From NCBI GenBank assembly GCA_021397835.1, contig JAJFZO010000447.1, positions 1,054,001 to 1,118,000 on the forward strand: 64,000 bases of DNA, written 5' to 3'. Positions 13,609 to 25,267 of the stretch are shown one piece after another. Every line of letters begins with the position of its first letter. The stretch's first letter is position 1. Both the position numbers and the translations under genes were made by a program. This stretch comes from Moringa oleifera (taxonomy: Eukaryota; Streptophyta; Magnoliopsida; Brassicales; Moringaceae). The notes under the pieces were generated by a model that saw only the letters and a program-made list of their open reading frames with translations, searched no databases and was not told where the DNA came from.

Positions 13609-14230
13609 TGTCTTGAAACCTAATAAATAATTTATATATTTACCTTAAAAGCTAAAAATTCAGATTTGATGAAAAAAGAAAAGCCCAACTCATTGATTAC
13701 TTGAATCAAAACTAGTAGATATGTAGCTTGAGTGCTACAAATTAAGAAAAACTCTTAATAAGTTCAAAATAGTTTTTTGAAAAACCAAAGAAAAAATATT
13801 CCTCATAATAATTTTCATTAATCAATGTTATTTTTAACAGAACTTGCACTAATTTTAAATAAGTTAAGAAAAAATATAAAACACAAAAGTAAATATCATA
13901 AATTTGAAAAAAAAATTTACTTTGAAAAATAAATAATAGCAAATATTTTTAAACTCTTTTAAAAAGTAAATATTTTATAATAAATCTTTATATACAATGG
14001 GCTTTATAAATGAGACCGTTAACTTTTTCGTACACTAATTGTTGAAATTAAATTGCTTTAATTATATTATTTAAATTATATTTTTCTTTTGAGTTCATCT
14101 CGAAATCAATTATTCTAAAATCAGTTAAAGATATTTTGAATCAATTGAATCTTTTTAACTCTTACTCTTATAACTAATCCAATTGAAACATATAATAATT
14201 CCTTTGATACTTATTTCTTGATCGGTATTA
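13609..14230 (-). repeat. LTR of the Gypsy remnant (5' copy in element orientation)
   Basis: Diverged partner of the repeat at 10543-11218, in the same orientation. The outer dinucleotide has drifted (TAATACC instead of TGATACC). The left limit is approximate. Confidence 0.65.
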
Positions 14231-14424
14231 TTAAAAATAAATAAATAAATAACTATTATTTTTAATAATATCAAAATTAATTAAAACTTATGCGACACAA
14301 CATGATTAAAAGTTCTCCATATAACTGTCCAACCGCATAGTTTTTGTCGTTAATGTCAATTGAAACTAACGATTATAAACAAATTTGCTGTGCAGTTATA
14401 CGTCTTCAGTTCCCCAAAAACTAA

Positions 14425-14450
14425 TTACATATATATATATATATATATAA
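14425..14450. repeat. (TA)n microsatellite
   Basis: An alternating TA run in otherwise unassigned intergenic DNA. Confidence 0.8.
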
Positions 14451-17090
14451 AAAATGTTGGTAGGTCGAGGATGAATCCACAGAGATAAAGTTGGTGTCTG
14501 AAAGGAAATGTGGTCAATTCCACAAAAACTAACGTCATATAGTTGATTGCTCTTAAAGTCCTGCGTGGTAAGCTTGCGCATCTAATTGCTTCGTTCTTGT
14601 AAAAATGCAGACACTCCCAACTCACCATCAAGAAGTGACCTTCGTTCTATACTTCTCAGTCTTCGACTGGACTGGCGACACACCGTCTCCCTCCGCTCCA
14701 GTCAAATCCCTTCCAACGTGTTCCGTCTCATCCTCGTTTCTGCTAATCACATTTGGCAAGAGCCCTATGTTGCTCTCGTGACATCTACTTTCTTTTACAG
14801 TATACCATAAAAAAATTAAAAATTTTAATTCTCATCTTCCAAAGTGTTCATGTGCAGCATATGAATTTTCAAAGTCACATTTAAATTTTAAATATATAAG
14901 GGCCGAGGAAAGATTATAATAAACAAAAATTAATAATTTTTAATATCAACATCAATATATAATAGTGGATTTTATTTTTTAATCAATGATGATACTTATT
15001 AAATCATACTATTATTACAAATCCATAAATAAAACAAGGAAAATTCACCATCTACTCTTGTTTTTAGTGGACAATGATGAACTTGCATATTAACTCTTAG
15101 GTTAAAGGTGCCGCAATTAAAAAATATTCAGTCCGCCTACCAAACGTCTTCACACGTGCATTAAAATAGAAAAAAGAAGAAATCAGAAAAAGGTGAAAGA
15201 CCCTAAAGTTTTAATATAATTAAAAAAAAAACTCTACAAAATTTGATAATAGTGGGCAAATGGTACCCCTTTGATACTATAGTATTTATGTAATAGAAGT
15301 TTAATAATGATAATACCAATAACAAGATTGATATTCAACATGGGAAAAAGAAAAAGAGATTTTGTTTTTTTAATTTAGAAAAAGTTGATTAAACATGGGA
15401 CACAGTAGCCTTTTTGGTTCAACCGTACGAAGATTTTTGGGTGCTGATTTAAAATATGGGACCCAAAGAGACGAAAAGACAAACCGACATCAGAAGTCAA
15501 AGTCGGCAGCTTGGACGATGAAGGCATGAACAACGAAGAACCTTCATGGAAGCTAAAGTTAGTAAAACGACAGCGAAACCCCACGTTCTGCGTTCATTTA
15601 ACTTGGACCTTTTTCAATGCATGCATGCTTTGCCGTGACGACATTTTTGATGGCGACGCTTTCAACTCGCCTTCCCCACTTGTAATTTTGTTTTATCTTT
15701 TGTTTTTTCAATTTTTGATATCCCGATTAAAACGACGGCTGTCACGGCGTTTATGGCAAGTTTGGGTGGATAAGATTGAGGGGCCAAAAAGGAAATTGGG
15801 GCGGGGGAGAGTAAGCGAAAAGGGCAGTCTCCTGGTAACTTCGACATCCTTATCCATGCGCAGCAGTCAAATGAGCAGTACTGTGAAGGTTGCTTGAGAT
15901 CCAAGAGTCCATCCCTGTAAACCAAATCCACTCTGATTAATTAAAAACCAAAACTAATTAAATTAATTCGGATCTCTCGCGCTAAACATTATAAGATTCC
16001 GATCAGCCTCCCAGTTTATTCTCCAACTTTCCTTGGGCCGACATGAAACAGGGAGCACCATGGGCCCACTTTCGATCCACGTCTCACCTTCAACTGAGCT
16101 CAAGCACAGGGATGACGTTTCTCTCTTACGTGGCCGCCTTTGAACATGACATACACTCTGTTGAAAAAGTTCTCATCCCCTGCCTCTCACTTCATCTTAT
16201 AACTCTGCCTCACCACTCATCACTAAGAACGTTGCCCTCAAGCAACCCACAGCACCTTTTTTCTTTTTTGGTTATATACTGAACTCTTGACCCACAAAAA
16301 AAGAAAACACTATGAGATTGTAATAATTTCCCAATTTACTAATTAAATAAATCTGTTACTTTATTTCTCTTTTTTATTTAAAAAATAAATAATTAATAAT
16401 TAACTGAAAAAATGTAATATTATTCTAACACTGTAAAAGGTATTTCCAGTCTTTTCTTTTTACCTTTTTTTTTTTTTTTACGCATAATATGCTACTACTT
16501 TTGACCAACCTAATAATTTTTGACTTAGTGGCTATGAAATAGGAAGAGATGAATGTGACAAAATTCATGAACCCCCAACAATAAGGGCAAGCTACCATAA
16601 TTTCTTAACCAAGAAAAAAAAAGTAAGTACGCACCAATTTTCAAAATCTGAAGAAGGTTAGCCTAATTTTCCATATCTGATATCTATAGCATCTCATTCC
16701 ACACATGACCATATCATTTAACTCATTAGGGTAAATTTTTGTAAAATAAAGAACATATTAAAGTATTTTTTAATATTAATAAAATAAATTATAAAAATTA
16801 ATGATTTATTTTTAAATTATAAGAGACAAGTGTAGAATGTCTTGCACCACAAGAGAGATATAGGCAATTTATTATTTTTATGTTTTCAATTTTAAACAAA
16901 TTTCTTTCTTTAGGTGAGCGGATAATTCAAAATTGTAATGAGTAGTCTGACATTTGTAACATGTTACTTAATCAACAGGAGACCCTTGTCAATGCTACTC
17001 TTCTGTCATTATCTGATCCCCTTTTGTTTTGCAATACACAAAAGGATGTGTCATAAAGTAATTTACTTTGCAGACAAACCAACCCCTTCC
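14451..17090. other. Intergenic and distal promoter region of the NAC gene
   Basis: No gene supported. A block of more balanced base composition at about 15380-16280 contains several short open frames, none of which resembles a known family. It carries ACGT-core motifs: CACGTG at 15153-15158 and TACGTGGC near 16127. The rest is AT-rich. The block may be a distal regulatory region or an unrecognised transcript. Confidence 0.35.
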
Positions 17091-17099
17091 AAAAACTTA

Positions 17100-17107
17100 C
17101 ACGTGGC
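17100..17107 (+). promoter_or_regulatory. ABRE/G-box (CACGTGGC) upstream of the NAC gene
   Basis: An exact CACGTGGC element, the binding core of bZIP AREB/ABF factors, about 540 bases upstream of the NAC start codon. Confidence 0.55.
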
Positions 17108-17309
17108 ACCCACATATTTGAGGATATAAACCTACAAGGTGCAATGCAAAGCAGGGGATCCACATTTGACTACGACCAGAGTGACAACGCAGGAGCAGTC
17201 AACCTTTATGAAGAGGCATCCGGCAAATGTTCAAGGCAGGTGACGGAAGCAGTGACAGAATCACCATAAGTGGGACACTCGCATGCATCGTTGTCCATTA
17301 GCCTTTCAA

Positions 17310-17317
17310 CACGTGGC
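17310..17317 (+). promoter_or_regulatory. ABRE/G-box (CACGTGGC) upstream of the NAC gene
   Basis: A second exact CACGTGGC element, about 330 bases upstream of the NAC start codon and about 190 bases before the likely TATA box. Confidence 0.55.
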
Positions 17318-17366
17318 CACTCACACCGGCTGCGGTCAGCTTGGAAAAGAAAACGGTAGCTTCCCC

Positions 17367-17423
17367 CTCTCTCTCTCTCTCTCTCTCTTCGGAACCACGT
17401 TTTTTTGCTCTAGATGCGACCTG

Positions 17424-17454
<31 letters not shown>
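17367..17454 (+). repeat. Two (CT)n tracts in the NAC core promoter
   Basis: Two CT dinucleotide runs, at about 17367-17388 and 17428-17454, lie just upstream of the TATA box. Such pyrimidine tracts are common at plant core promoters and are also unstable microsatellites. Confidence 0.8.
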
Positions 17455-17467
17455 TATGCTCTGCGAC

Positions 17468-17475
17468 ACACGTGT
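17468..17475 (+). promoter_or_regulatory. Palindromic G-box (ACACGTGT) in the NAC core promoter
   Basis: A palindromic ACACGTGT sits about 25 bases upstream of the TATA box, a position suited to bZIP or bHLH control of the NAC gene. Confidence 0.55.
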
Positions 17476-17498
17476 CAAAATAAAGATTGTAATTTGGC

Positions 17499-17506
17499 TA
17501 TATAAG
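17499..17506 (+). promoter_or_regulatory. TATA box of the NAC gene
   Basis: TATATAAG, about 130 bases upstream of the NAC ATG. It predicts transcription starting near 17530 with a purine-rich leader of roughly 105 bases. Confidence 0.7.
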
Positions 17507-17637
17507 CTTCGGGTCTCCTCCGTGTTTCTCTGTTCCACAGAAACGGAAGCAGCACAACACAGGAGATAACAGAGGAGAAACTGAAGCCGCAAAGATCACA
17601 AGTTAACGAAGAAGAAGAAAACAGAGAGAAAAGAAAA

Positions 17638-19050
17638 ATGAAGGGAGAACTAGAATTACCGCCTGGCTTCAGATTCCACCCGACAGATGAGGAGTTGGTG
17701 GTTCATTATCTTTGTAGGAAATGTGCGTCGCAGCCGATTTCTGTTCCGATTATTGCAGAAATTGACCTCTACAAATTTGACCCTTGGCAACTTCCAGGTA
17801 TTCCGCCTACCTTTCTTATCTTCAGTTTCAACTTAAATATTTTTCTCTTGACATTTTCCAATTTTCGCTTATTCATTTAGAAGATTTGTTTGCTCTTGGA
17901 GATGGTACTATTGGATCTGACTTTAAATGAGCTTTTGATTTATTGCCGTGAATCGGCTGAGTTTGTGAATTCTCTGGGGTTTAATGGGTACCTTGATTGC
18001 ATATAGATTTACTTCAATTTTATTTCACAACTTAATCTGGTCGAGTGGTTGTTATAGCTCTTTTTAAATAATAATAATTCAAAAAAATCGTTTTCACCCA
18101 AACTTTTAAAATTTAATTTCATAAATACTCGTGGTTCTGAAATTATATATTTACTTTTTCCAATGAGTTGTAATTAAATTTGCTGATGCAGATATGGCGC
18201 CGTATGGTGAGAAGGAATGGTATTTCTTCTCTCCAAGGGACCGGAAGTATCCCAACGGGTCTCGGCCGAACCGGGCAGCTGGAACCGGATACTGGAAGGC
18301 AACCGGGGCGGATAAGCCGATTGGGAAGCCGAAGCCGCTGGGCATTAAAAAGGCACTCGTCTTCTACGCGGGGAAAGCACCCAGAGGAGTCAAAACCAAC
18401 TGGATCATGCATGAATATCGACTCGCTAATGTTGACAGATCCGCTGGCAAAAAGAACAATCTGAGAGTACTTACCTTTTTCTCCCTTTCTTTCTTCTAAT
18501 TTTCACTCGGGCCAAAAAGGACATTTCTCTAGGATTCCATTCTCAAAAAAAATTACTAGCAGATCTCTAGTGGAGGCAGCCATAGCACATGATAATTAAT
18601 TGCATTAGCTAAACCTAATTGATGTAATTAGAAAAGTAAAGGTTATTTTTGGTCCATTGGCAGCTTGATGATTGGGTGTTGTGTCGAATATACAACAAGA
18701 AAGGCAGCATAGAGAAGCACTATCCGCTGGACCAAAACCCCATAAGCTCCCCAGAAACGGAGGAGCAGAAACCAAACATTCAGGCAATACACATGGACAC
18801 ATCGGATTCGATGCCCAGGCTGCACACGGACTCGAGCGGCTCGGAGCATGTTCTGTCGCCGGAGTTCACGTGCGACAGGGAGGTGCAGAGCGAACCCAAG
18901 TGGAACGAGCTCGGCAACGCCTTCGACTTCCAGTTGGATTACTTGGATGGGTTTCAGGAAGACCCGTTTGCGAGTCAGGTGCAGTTCCAGGTGGACCAGC
19001 TGACCCCGTTGCAGGAGGACATGTTCATGTTCCTGCAGAAGCCCTTTTGA
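17638..19050 (+). CDS. NAC032: NAC transcription factor, ATAF/NAC032 subgroup
   Basis: Nuclear transcription factor; by family, ATAF-group NACs respond to abscisic acid, drought, salt and wounding. Three exons (17638-17797, 18192-18466, 18664-19050) join in frame to 273 residues. Residues 1-150 form the NAC domain with its five blocks: '[15 protein letters not shown]', the short '[17 protein letters not shown]' segment, '[13 protein letters not shown]', '[14 protein letters not shown]', and '[11 protein letters not shown]' to '[14 protein letters not shown]'. The intron positions are the two standard for NAC genes. The acidic, Gln- and Asp-rich C-terminal tail is the likely activation region. 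The start follows a purine-rich leader (aaaATGAA). ABRE-like motifs and a TATA box lie upstream. The NAC032 assignment is inferred from the domain and neighbouring genes; another ATAF-group member (ATAF1, ANAC102 or NAC2 type) is possible. Confidence 0.93.
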
Positions 19051-19370
19051 AGAAAGCAGAAGAAGCAAGAAGGAGATAAAAAGCCCAACACAGTGTTAGC
19101 TTAGTAGGTGATGTAGTTTCAAATCACTCCGCACGCACGCGCGGGCAACAAATCTTAGTCTTAGGAATCAGCGCATGGCATTTTGTCTGTCTGATTCAAT
19201 TGCGGGGTAGGAAAAAGATTGAGGTGCGAGTGGGTGTATCATAATATGGATGTGGACCGATTGATCCTGAGGTGGAGATCCGCGGATGTCAGACGTTCCT
19301 GATGTTAATATGTGATCACATTGTAGAGAAATTCTTGAACTGTAACACCGTAGAAGATTTTTTCCTTTAT
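19051..19370 (+). other. Probable 3' untranslated region of the NAC gene
   Basis: Sequence after the stop codon with moderate GC content. It becomes AT-rich near 19360-19385, where a poly(A) site would be expected. The end is a guess. Confidence 0.3.
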
Positions 19371-19809
19371 AAAAATATTAAAATATGAAAGTGGCACAGC
19401 TGCAGCAGCCTGACAAATTCAGTCAAAGGATGGAAAATTTTGGGTATCTCCAAAAAGCCTCTAAATGAAGTCCATTTCTGCACATTAGATTGGGTGGGTG
19501 GAGCAGTGCCGCCAGCTTTCCATGCTCCACGCCCTTTGAATTCTTTAATTTACTAATAATTTCTTATTTGAATAAAGAAAGGAAAAGCAGAAACAATAGG
19601 CAGATAAATAATTGATGAGTTGCCAGTGGTGTCATGTAGTAAACATAGCTAATACTTTTATCGTCCATGATTTGGGTATACTTTTTTACACCTGCTACCA
19701 ATTTGTACATATCAGGATATTACATTCTCTTATATTAGCTCTGTTGAGCAATGCCATCTAAGTTGAATCCAAGATAGATAGGCAGGGGTAAAGAACTCAT
19801 TCAGTATCA

Positions 19810-22800
19810 TCAAATGTTAGCAATTTTGGACCTAGGAAGCTTGTCGCAATTCGCATAGGCCCATCCAATCATCTGCCTCTCATTGTCGTAAATCACCATT
19901 CTGTCCTGCATTGATATGTCTGTAGGCATGACAGAAATGGAAACTGCCCTCAACACAAGAACACAGCAAAAAGTAGTCTCTAACTTCACAGTGAGAGGCT
20001 TACCTCCAATGATGTTTATATCCTGCAGCCCAACTTGGGTGCCATTCAGAATTCCCAAGCAGACATTTCCTCTCACCTGCAACCATATGTCGTTAGTGCT
20101 TCAGTGTGCATTTCCTACTTTGATAGAGAAAGATGGGAGAAACAGAAAGAAATTCAAAAAATGGTGCTTACTGATGTTATTAGATAAGCTTCGGGAGGTA
20201 ATTCAAACAGAGTTTTCCGTCTCCAACCACTACCGAAGCTTAAAGCTAGTGGCTTGAAGTATTTCTTGACCTCATGCACACTTTTGAAAGGTCTACGGCC
20301 TTTCCAACAAAGAGGGAGTGCCTGATCTTCTGGTGCTTCCTTTAAGGCCTTTCCTGTCAGTTCTCTTTTCAACTAAAACAAGAGAGCATGATGAATCAGG
20401 CTGCAATGGATACCAAAATATTTCTTGAGCTCATTGAAAGAACTTGCAGACCTGTCTCAAAATCTGTGACATACTTAAAGTTCTATCAGGACTCATAACA
20501 GAATAAAGAATTAAGTTAAGATGGAGAAAAGCTTTGCATCTGCCCCCCAAAAACAAAAAAGGAGAGAAGCTACAATTGGAGAGAATAAGAAACTTAACAT
20601 TTTGTTTCCTTCTTTTTGGCAAGTAATCCAGTGAGTATTTGAACTGTTGATGAATCTTTTGGAGACAAATTGAATGGTAAATGACAAAAGCTGGTCATAA
20701 ATCACAATCACCAATGCAAATGCTGGTTCTCAGAGTAACACGGAAAGTTCGAAAAAGATTTTGGATTTCTTCTGACTCACCAGAGATACCAAGGCTTGAT
20801 ATGCCTGAGAATTGAAATAGGTGTAAGAGCTTCCACTGTCAAAAACTACTAGTAGATTTTTAGATCCAGTTGTTTTCCCACCAAAGAGGAGTTCTGCAAC
20901 CCCAGGAGAGTAATGTTTGCTGATACAAGAAATAAGTAAAATGTGACTTATAACAAAGAAGATAGCATCGATTAAGTGGAAACAAACAGAATTGAATAAA
21001 AGTCATTGGGAAATGCCACCTACGAGTGCTCAAGTGACATTGGTGTCCAAACTACACGTGAAGAATCATAAAGGTCATCTCCTAAAAAGAGAAACCCTCC
21101 ACCACGTCCGCTTAAGCAGTGGCCAAGAACATTCCGCACTGAACCCTGACTATGAAGCTGTGACAGGATGCTGGTTTTTCCCCTTCCCAGGCCAAGCACA
21201 CCATCTAAGGGATGATGAGATGAACCTGGCATTTGATCGTATCCACATCTGTAAAAACAGGGTTCAAGAACTTCCTTAAAATACACATTCCTTTTCTTAT
21301 CTCAACAGTTCACAAACCATACACATGCAATGCCTCTAAGGGACTTAGAAAGAACTATCACCAAGCTCAAACAAACGATTCCTCATCCTTTTTCTCTCAG
21401 ACAGAAAAGGGGCTAATCCCATGTTTGATCTCCCTTTTCATTCCCATTCCCTGATATTGAGCAGCACATAGTGGGACTAGATAGACCAATTTGAATCACC
21501 TTCCTCGAGTCTCTCATTCTAAAGATGACAAATTAGAAACAAGTCCATAATGACAATTACACTCAGGGGCACACGATTTTATGAGACTTGTAAAAACGTT
21601 GTTTTTGAGAGAAAGGAATCTAAAACAAGCTAATAGAATTGAATGAAGAAAACCAAGAAAATCTTGTACCCAAGGGCTAGACGAGGACTGAGACGGATTC
21701 CATTTGTATAGTTCAATTCAAAGACATCTCTGACAAGAACACCAAGAGATGATCCTCCATCGGCATACTCAACCTCATAGTCACATTGCTCTGGGCTTTC
21801 ACATTTGTGGTTACCAGGTGAGTGCAGGGCCACACAGAGAGGGTCATTGCAGGGCACCAGGTCATTGCTTGGTTGGTAAAGTGGATGAGGTGCCTGCAAT
21901 GAGTGGGATGATAAATAAGCACCACCTCTGTTTACTTATAGTACTAAATTCTAAAGTTGTGTAGCATTCAACAGAAGTTAGGATCTGGACAATAATGTCA
22001 TAGAAGCTGGGCAATCAGAGCAAACAGCCAACTTTACAAGACATAACAACAAAAAGAATTTGTAAGAGAAATTGGCAGCACTTCACCAAATACGGGATTG
22101 GAGTTTGTAGGTGCATAGCAAAATATTGATACGTTTCATAGTTAATTAGAGTATTTGTTGAACTTAATCTACAGTTTGCTAGTGAGTAATTCCATTATAA
22201 AGATCCTGACTGCAATTGTTTTCTTCTCATTAGGTTAAACCTCCACAATTGTCGAACTTGATCTGCAATCAGTGATGAAGCACACCTCTGAATTACCTAA
22301 TGATAGAACTACAGCAGGAACAAAACCATCTAAATGAAAGCCAAGCCATGTAATGCCAAGGAGAAAAGGTTACGTATAATTCTGGAAAGCTAAAAAGAGA
22401 TCTTCATGAGAATTTACCTCGACACACTGGACACAGGGAGCATCACATTGGAGCCATGTCAGGTCACTACCAGTATCAAGATCAAGAAAGTACGGCTTTG
22501 ATGGCCGTCCTATATTCAGAGTAACATTATAGTACCTGCATTCAATCAACAGGCCCAAAAAAGAAAAGTTACCAGAAGTATACAATTATCATGCTGAGCA
22601 ATAATATAATAATCACATCAATTTATGCATAAATAGGAGCAGAGACAATGGAGATTGCAAACAAAAATGGTTAAGCAGATTAATTAAGTCCACAAACAAA
22701 GGATCTCTCAAACAAAAGAACACAGCATATGTAGAAATTAAGGGGTATTGCATGTAAAGGATCTTTATTTTGTATTGTACACAAACGAACTTCTTAACCA

Positions 22801-23325
22801 GCCTAAGCGTCTAGTTCAAAAGATTTGGCCCCTGAAGTAGAACGTGCAAAACAAGTTGCCTTCTCCTTTGAAGATTTCAGTTAGGTAAACTAGCATCTTA
22901 TAAATGCTATATCCACACTCCCTGAAAGTCAGATAAGAGATGTGATTTCATATCATGGAAATTTCTCAGTGGACGCGAAAATTACGGGGAAATGGGTCTT
23001 TTAAATTTCATTCAAAATAATACTTTGTCTGTCCTATATAAGCTTCAAACAGAAGAGTCAGGAAATCCTAAATTTCATAACGAACATAAAATTCAGGCAA
23101 GAAATGAAAGGACACGTGTGTCCTGTGCACATACCCAGTTGGGTACACATTTCCATGAACTGGAAATAGAATGGAAGATCCAGCTCTATTGAGCATCATC
23201 GACGAAGTCGTGGGAGGTGGCAGCATTGACTTCCTCCTCCATTTCTGATCCGATGCTGAAGATAAGCTCAAGACCAGTGATAGCACCAACACCCCCATAA
23301 AAAAACCCACCTGCCCTTTTCTCAT
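19810..23325 (-). CDS. Nucellin-like aspartic protease (pepsin family A1)
   Basis: Secreted aspartic endopeptidase of the plant nucellin/Asp1 type. Eight exons (23325-23135, 22535-22418, 21893-21670, 21248-21024, 20919-20781, 20372-20172, 20076-20004, 19919-19810) join in phase to 426 residues. A hydrophobic signal peptide covers residues 1-25. The two catalytic motifs are present and intact: DTGS with Asp84 and DSGS with Asp280. Both catalytic lobes are complete. The cysteine-rich insertion after the first active site ('CDAPCVQC', 'CNDPLC', 'CDYEVEY') is typical of nucellin-like and atypical plant aspartic proteases, and there is no plant-specific saposin insert. The C-terminus ends with 'GWAYANCDKLP', the usual family ending. 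It is tail-to-tail with the NAC gene, about 0.75 kb apart. The substrate cannot be told from sequence; Arabidopsis At1g77480 is the likely ortholog by position. Confidence 0.92.
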
Positions 23326-25267
23326 CTTTCCAGTCTTCTTTCTTTGTAAATTAATCGACCAATGAATATAACTAGAAAAACTGTTGGAAAAAATGAGTGA
23401 GAGAAAGTCAAACTGTTTTGGCGTCTAGTGCCCCTGTTAATTAAGATTTTGGGTGGTATTTATTAGAAGATGGGGTCTTTTACTTGCAAAGAAGGGATTC
23501 AAGGGTATTCCTTCTTTCTCTACATTTGTTAATTACCTTTCCTTTCTCTTGGGTTTAAACAGAGAGATAGAAGAGAACATTCATTGATTGATGAGTAAAC
23601 TGAGATTTCTTCTAATCTATGCATTGGCAGAGGTCTCTTTATTCTTTTCCTCCCAGTGAGATGAGAGAGGTCCGAGTTGGTGGGATTTTGGAACAAACCC
23701 AAAAAATCAAAGAGAGGTTTAGGTATAAGTGCTAGGAAAGCATCATATTAAGCTTTGTTGCCTGTAATTTCTAGGAATCTTCGTTGGAATCAGAAAACCA
23801 ATCTTCTTGTCTTTATTATTAAAACATGTTTTATATTCTTTAATTCTTGTTCTTTCAAATAATGTTTTCTTATCAATAACATAGTTGACTTCTCTCTTTT
23901 TTTGTCATGACAATTCCAGTAAAAAAGAACAACTATATTCCAACTTTGAGGCTTGAAGATCAGGACAGACTCACGCATAAGATTTTTGATTACTTGATAT
24001 ATTTCAATATTTCAATGGTAATGTAATTTCTTATCTAGATTTAAATGTATAATCATTTATTACCTTTTTGTTCAAATTTGTAGAAAAAAAGATTTCAAAT
24101 GATAAGATAGCTAATTAATCTATTCTTTTACAGAATTGTTTACAGACAAAATTTCATCAATTTCAATTTTAGAGAAATCCTTTTCATCTAAAATAAATAT
24201 TATAAATATTTTCGGTCTCATCCTATGAACAATCCACCTATTTGGAACAAAAAAAAAAACAATAATTTCATAAAATTAATCAATTGAAGTAGTGTTAATC
24301 TTTGTATTATAAAATTCTTTAAAAAAAAGTCACATATATCTTCTAAACATTTTAAGCATTTCCAAATCATATAAAAAGTTGGTCTTACTTTTGTTTAGGA
24401 ACCCTCAGCATGTACGAGGTGGTAATAATAGTAGAAGACATATTATTTGAAGAAATAGATATGTATTGAATCATTTACATGGTTGATTATTTATATAAAC
24501 AATAAAAACTAAAAAAGTAAATATAATCACAACCAATAATTACTTATTGAAATATTGTGTTTCTGCAAGAAACTCATGAACACGACACGATGAAACTTGA
24601 AACGAGAGAAACAAAATTAGTTTTTCAAAGAAACACTTAAGTAAGGGTGATATTTATTTAAGGGGTACAAACTATATTTTCTTTTTCTTGATATGTTTTC
24701 TCAATTGTTAGCTATGGCAGTGGAGAAACATATGCGTGTTTCCTGGGGAAGAGTTGGATTTGGACAAGAATATAAAGGCTGCAGATGTTGAAACCAAAAT
24801 AGCCAAAAATTAAAAATTAAAAAAAGCTCTTTCTGGGAAAGTGCTTGGTTGTTAAGAGTTAGAAATATATAAAGAAACATATGTTGGAGAGTGCCATAAT
24901 GCCATTTGCGTCTTTTGACTTTTCAATGCATCTAAACATTGCATGATTCTACTTTTTAAAGTATTCCAACTGCATATGTTCATCTCCAGATTTTGTTGCC
25001 AAGGTTTGCACTCGGTAGGTGCTTTCAGTTGATTCTTTTCTTTTTACAATGCATGCTGCCTGGGAGCAAAAGCAAGTCACATGCATGTAAGGTTTCTAAG
25101 GTGACCAAAAAGAGATAAAAGGAGTTTTCAGCTTTCACAACTTTACACTCAGACAGTCAGCCATCACTGTTGCTCCCATTCAAAAAAGGTGATTCAAAAG
25201 AGTTCGCCTCCCCTGGCCTCTACCTTCTGCAAGTAGCAATGCTGGTGCTCCTTCTGTGAAGGCAGCA
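23326..25267. other. Promoter of the protease gene and AT-rich intergenic DNA
   Basis: No gene seen. The first few hundred bases are the upstream region of the minus-strand protease gene. The part from about 23980 to 24700 is very AT-rich without repeats I can name. The last part precedes the 3' end of the H15-domain gene. Confidence 0.4.

Larger units (their letters stand above)
10543..14230 (-). mobile_element. Ty3/Gypsy LTR retrotransposon, internally deleted and decayed
   Basis: Two diverged direct repeats of about 0.65 kb flank a 2.4 kb interior. Reading the minus strand, the order is LTR (14230-13609), gag-like sequence (about 13100-12540), integrase zinc-finger and core remnants (about 12400-11500), the integrase C-terminal module (about 11460-11290; similar to 'PFQILERINDNSCKLDLPGEY'), a purine-rich tract just before the next LTR, then that LTR (11218-10543). 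Protease, reverse transcriptase and RNase H are missing: gag abuts integrase directly. All frames carry many stops. No clear primer-binding site or target-site duplication was found. LTR divergence is high (roughly a quarter of positions by eye), so the insertion is old. Confidence 0.75.

Noticed and set aside
15511..15897. 128-codon plus-strand open frame
   Set aside because: No recognisable domain, overlaps an 89-codon minus-strand frame, and sits in a GC-richer block where long frames arise by chance.
18643..19079. Long minus-strand and second plus-strand frames over the last NAC exon
   Set aside because: Shadows of the NAC exon; splice phase and domain continuity select the other frame.
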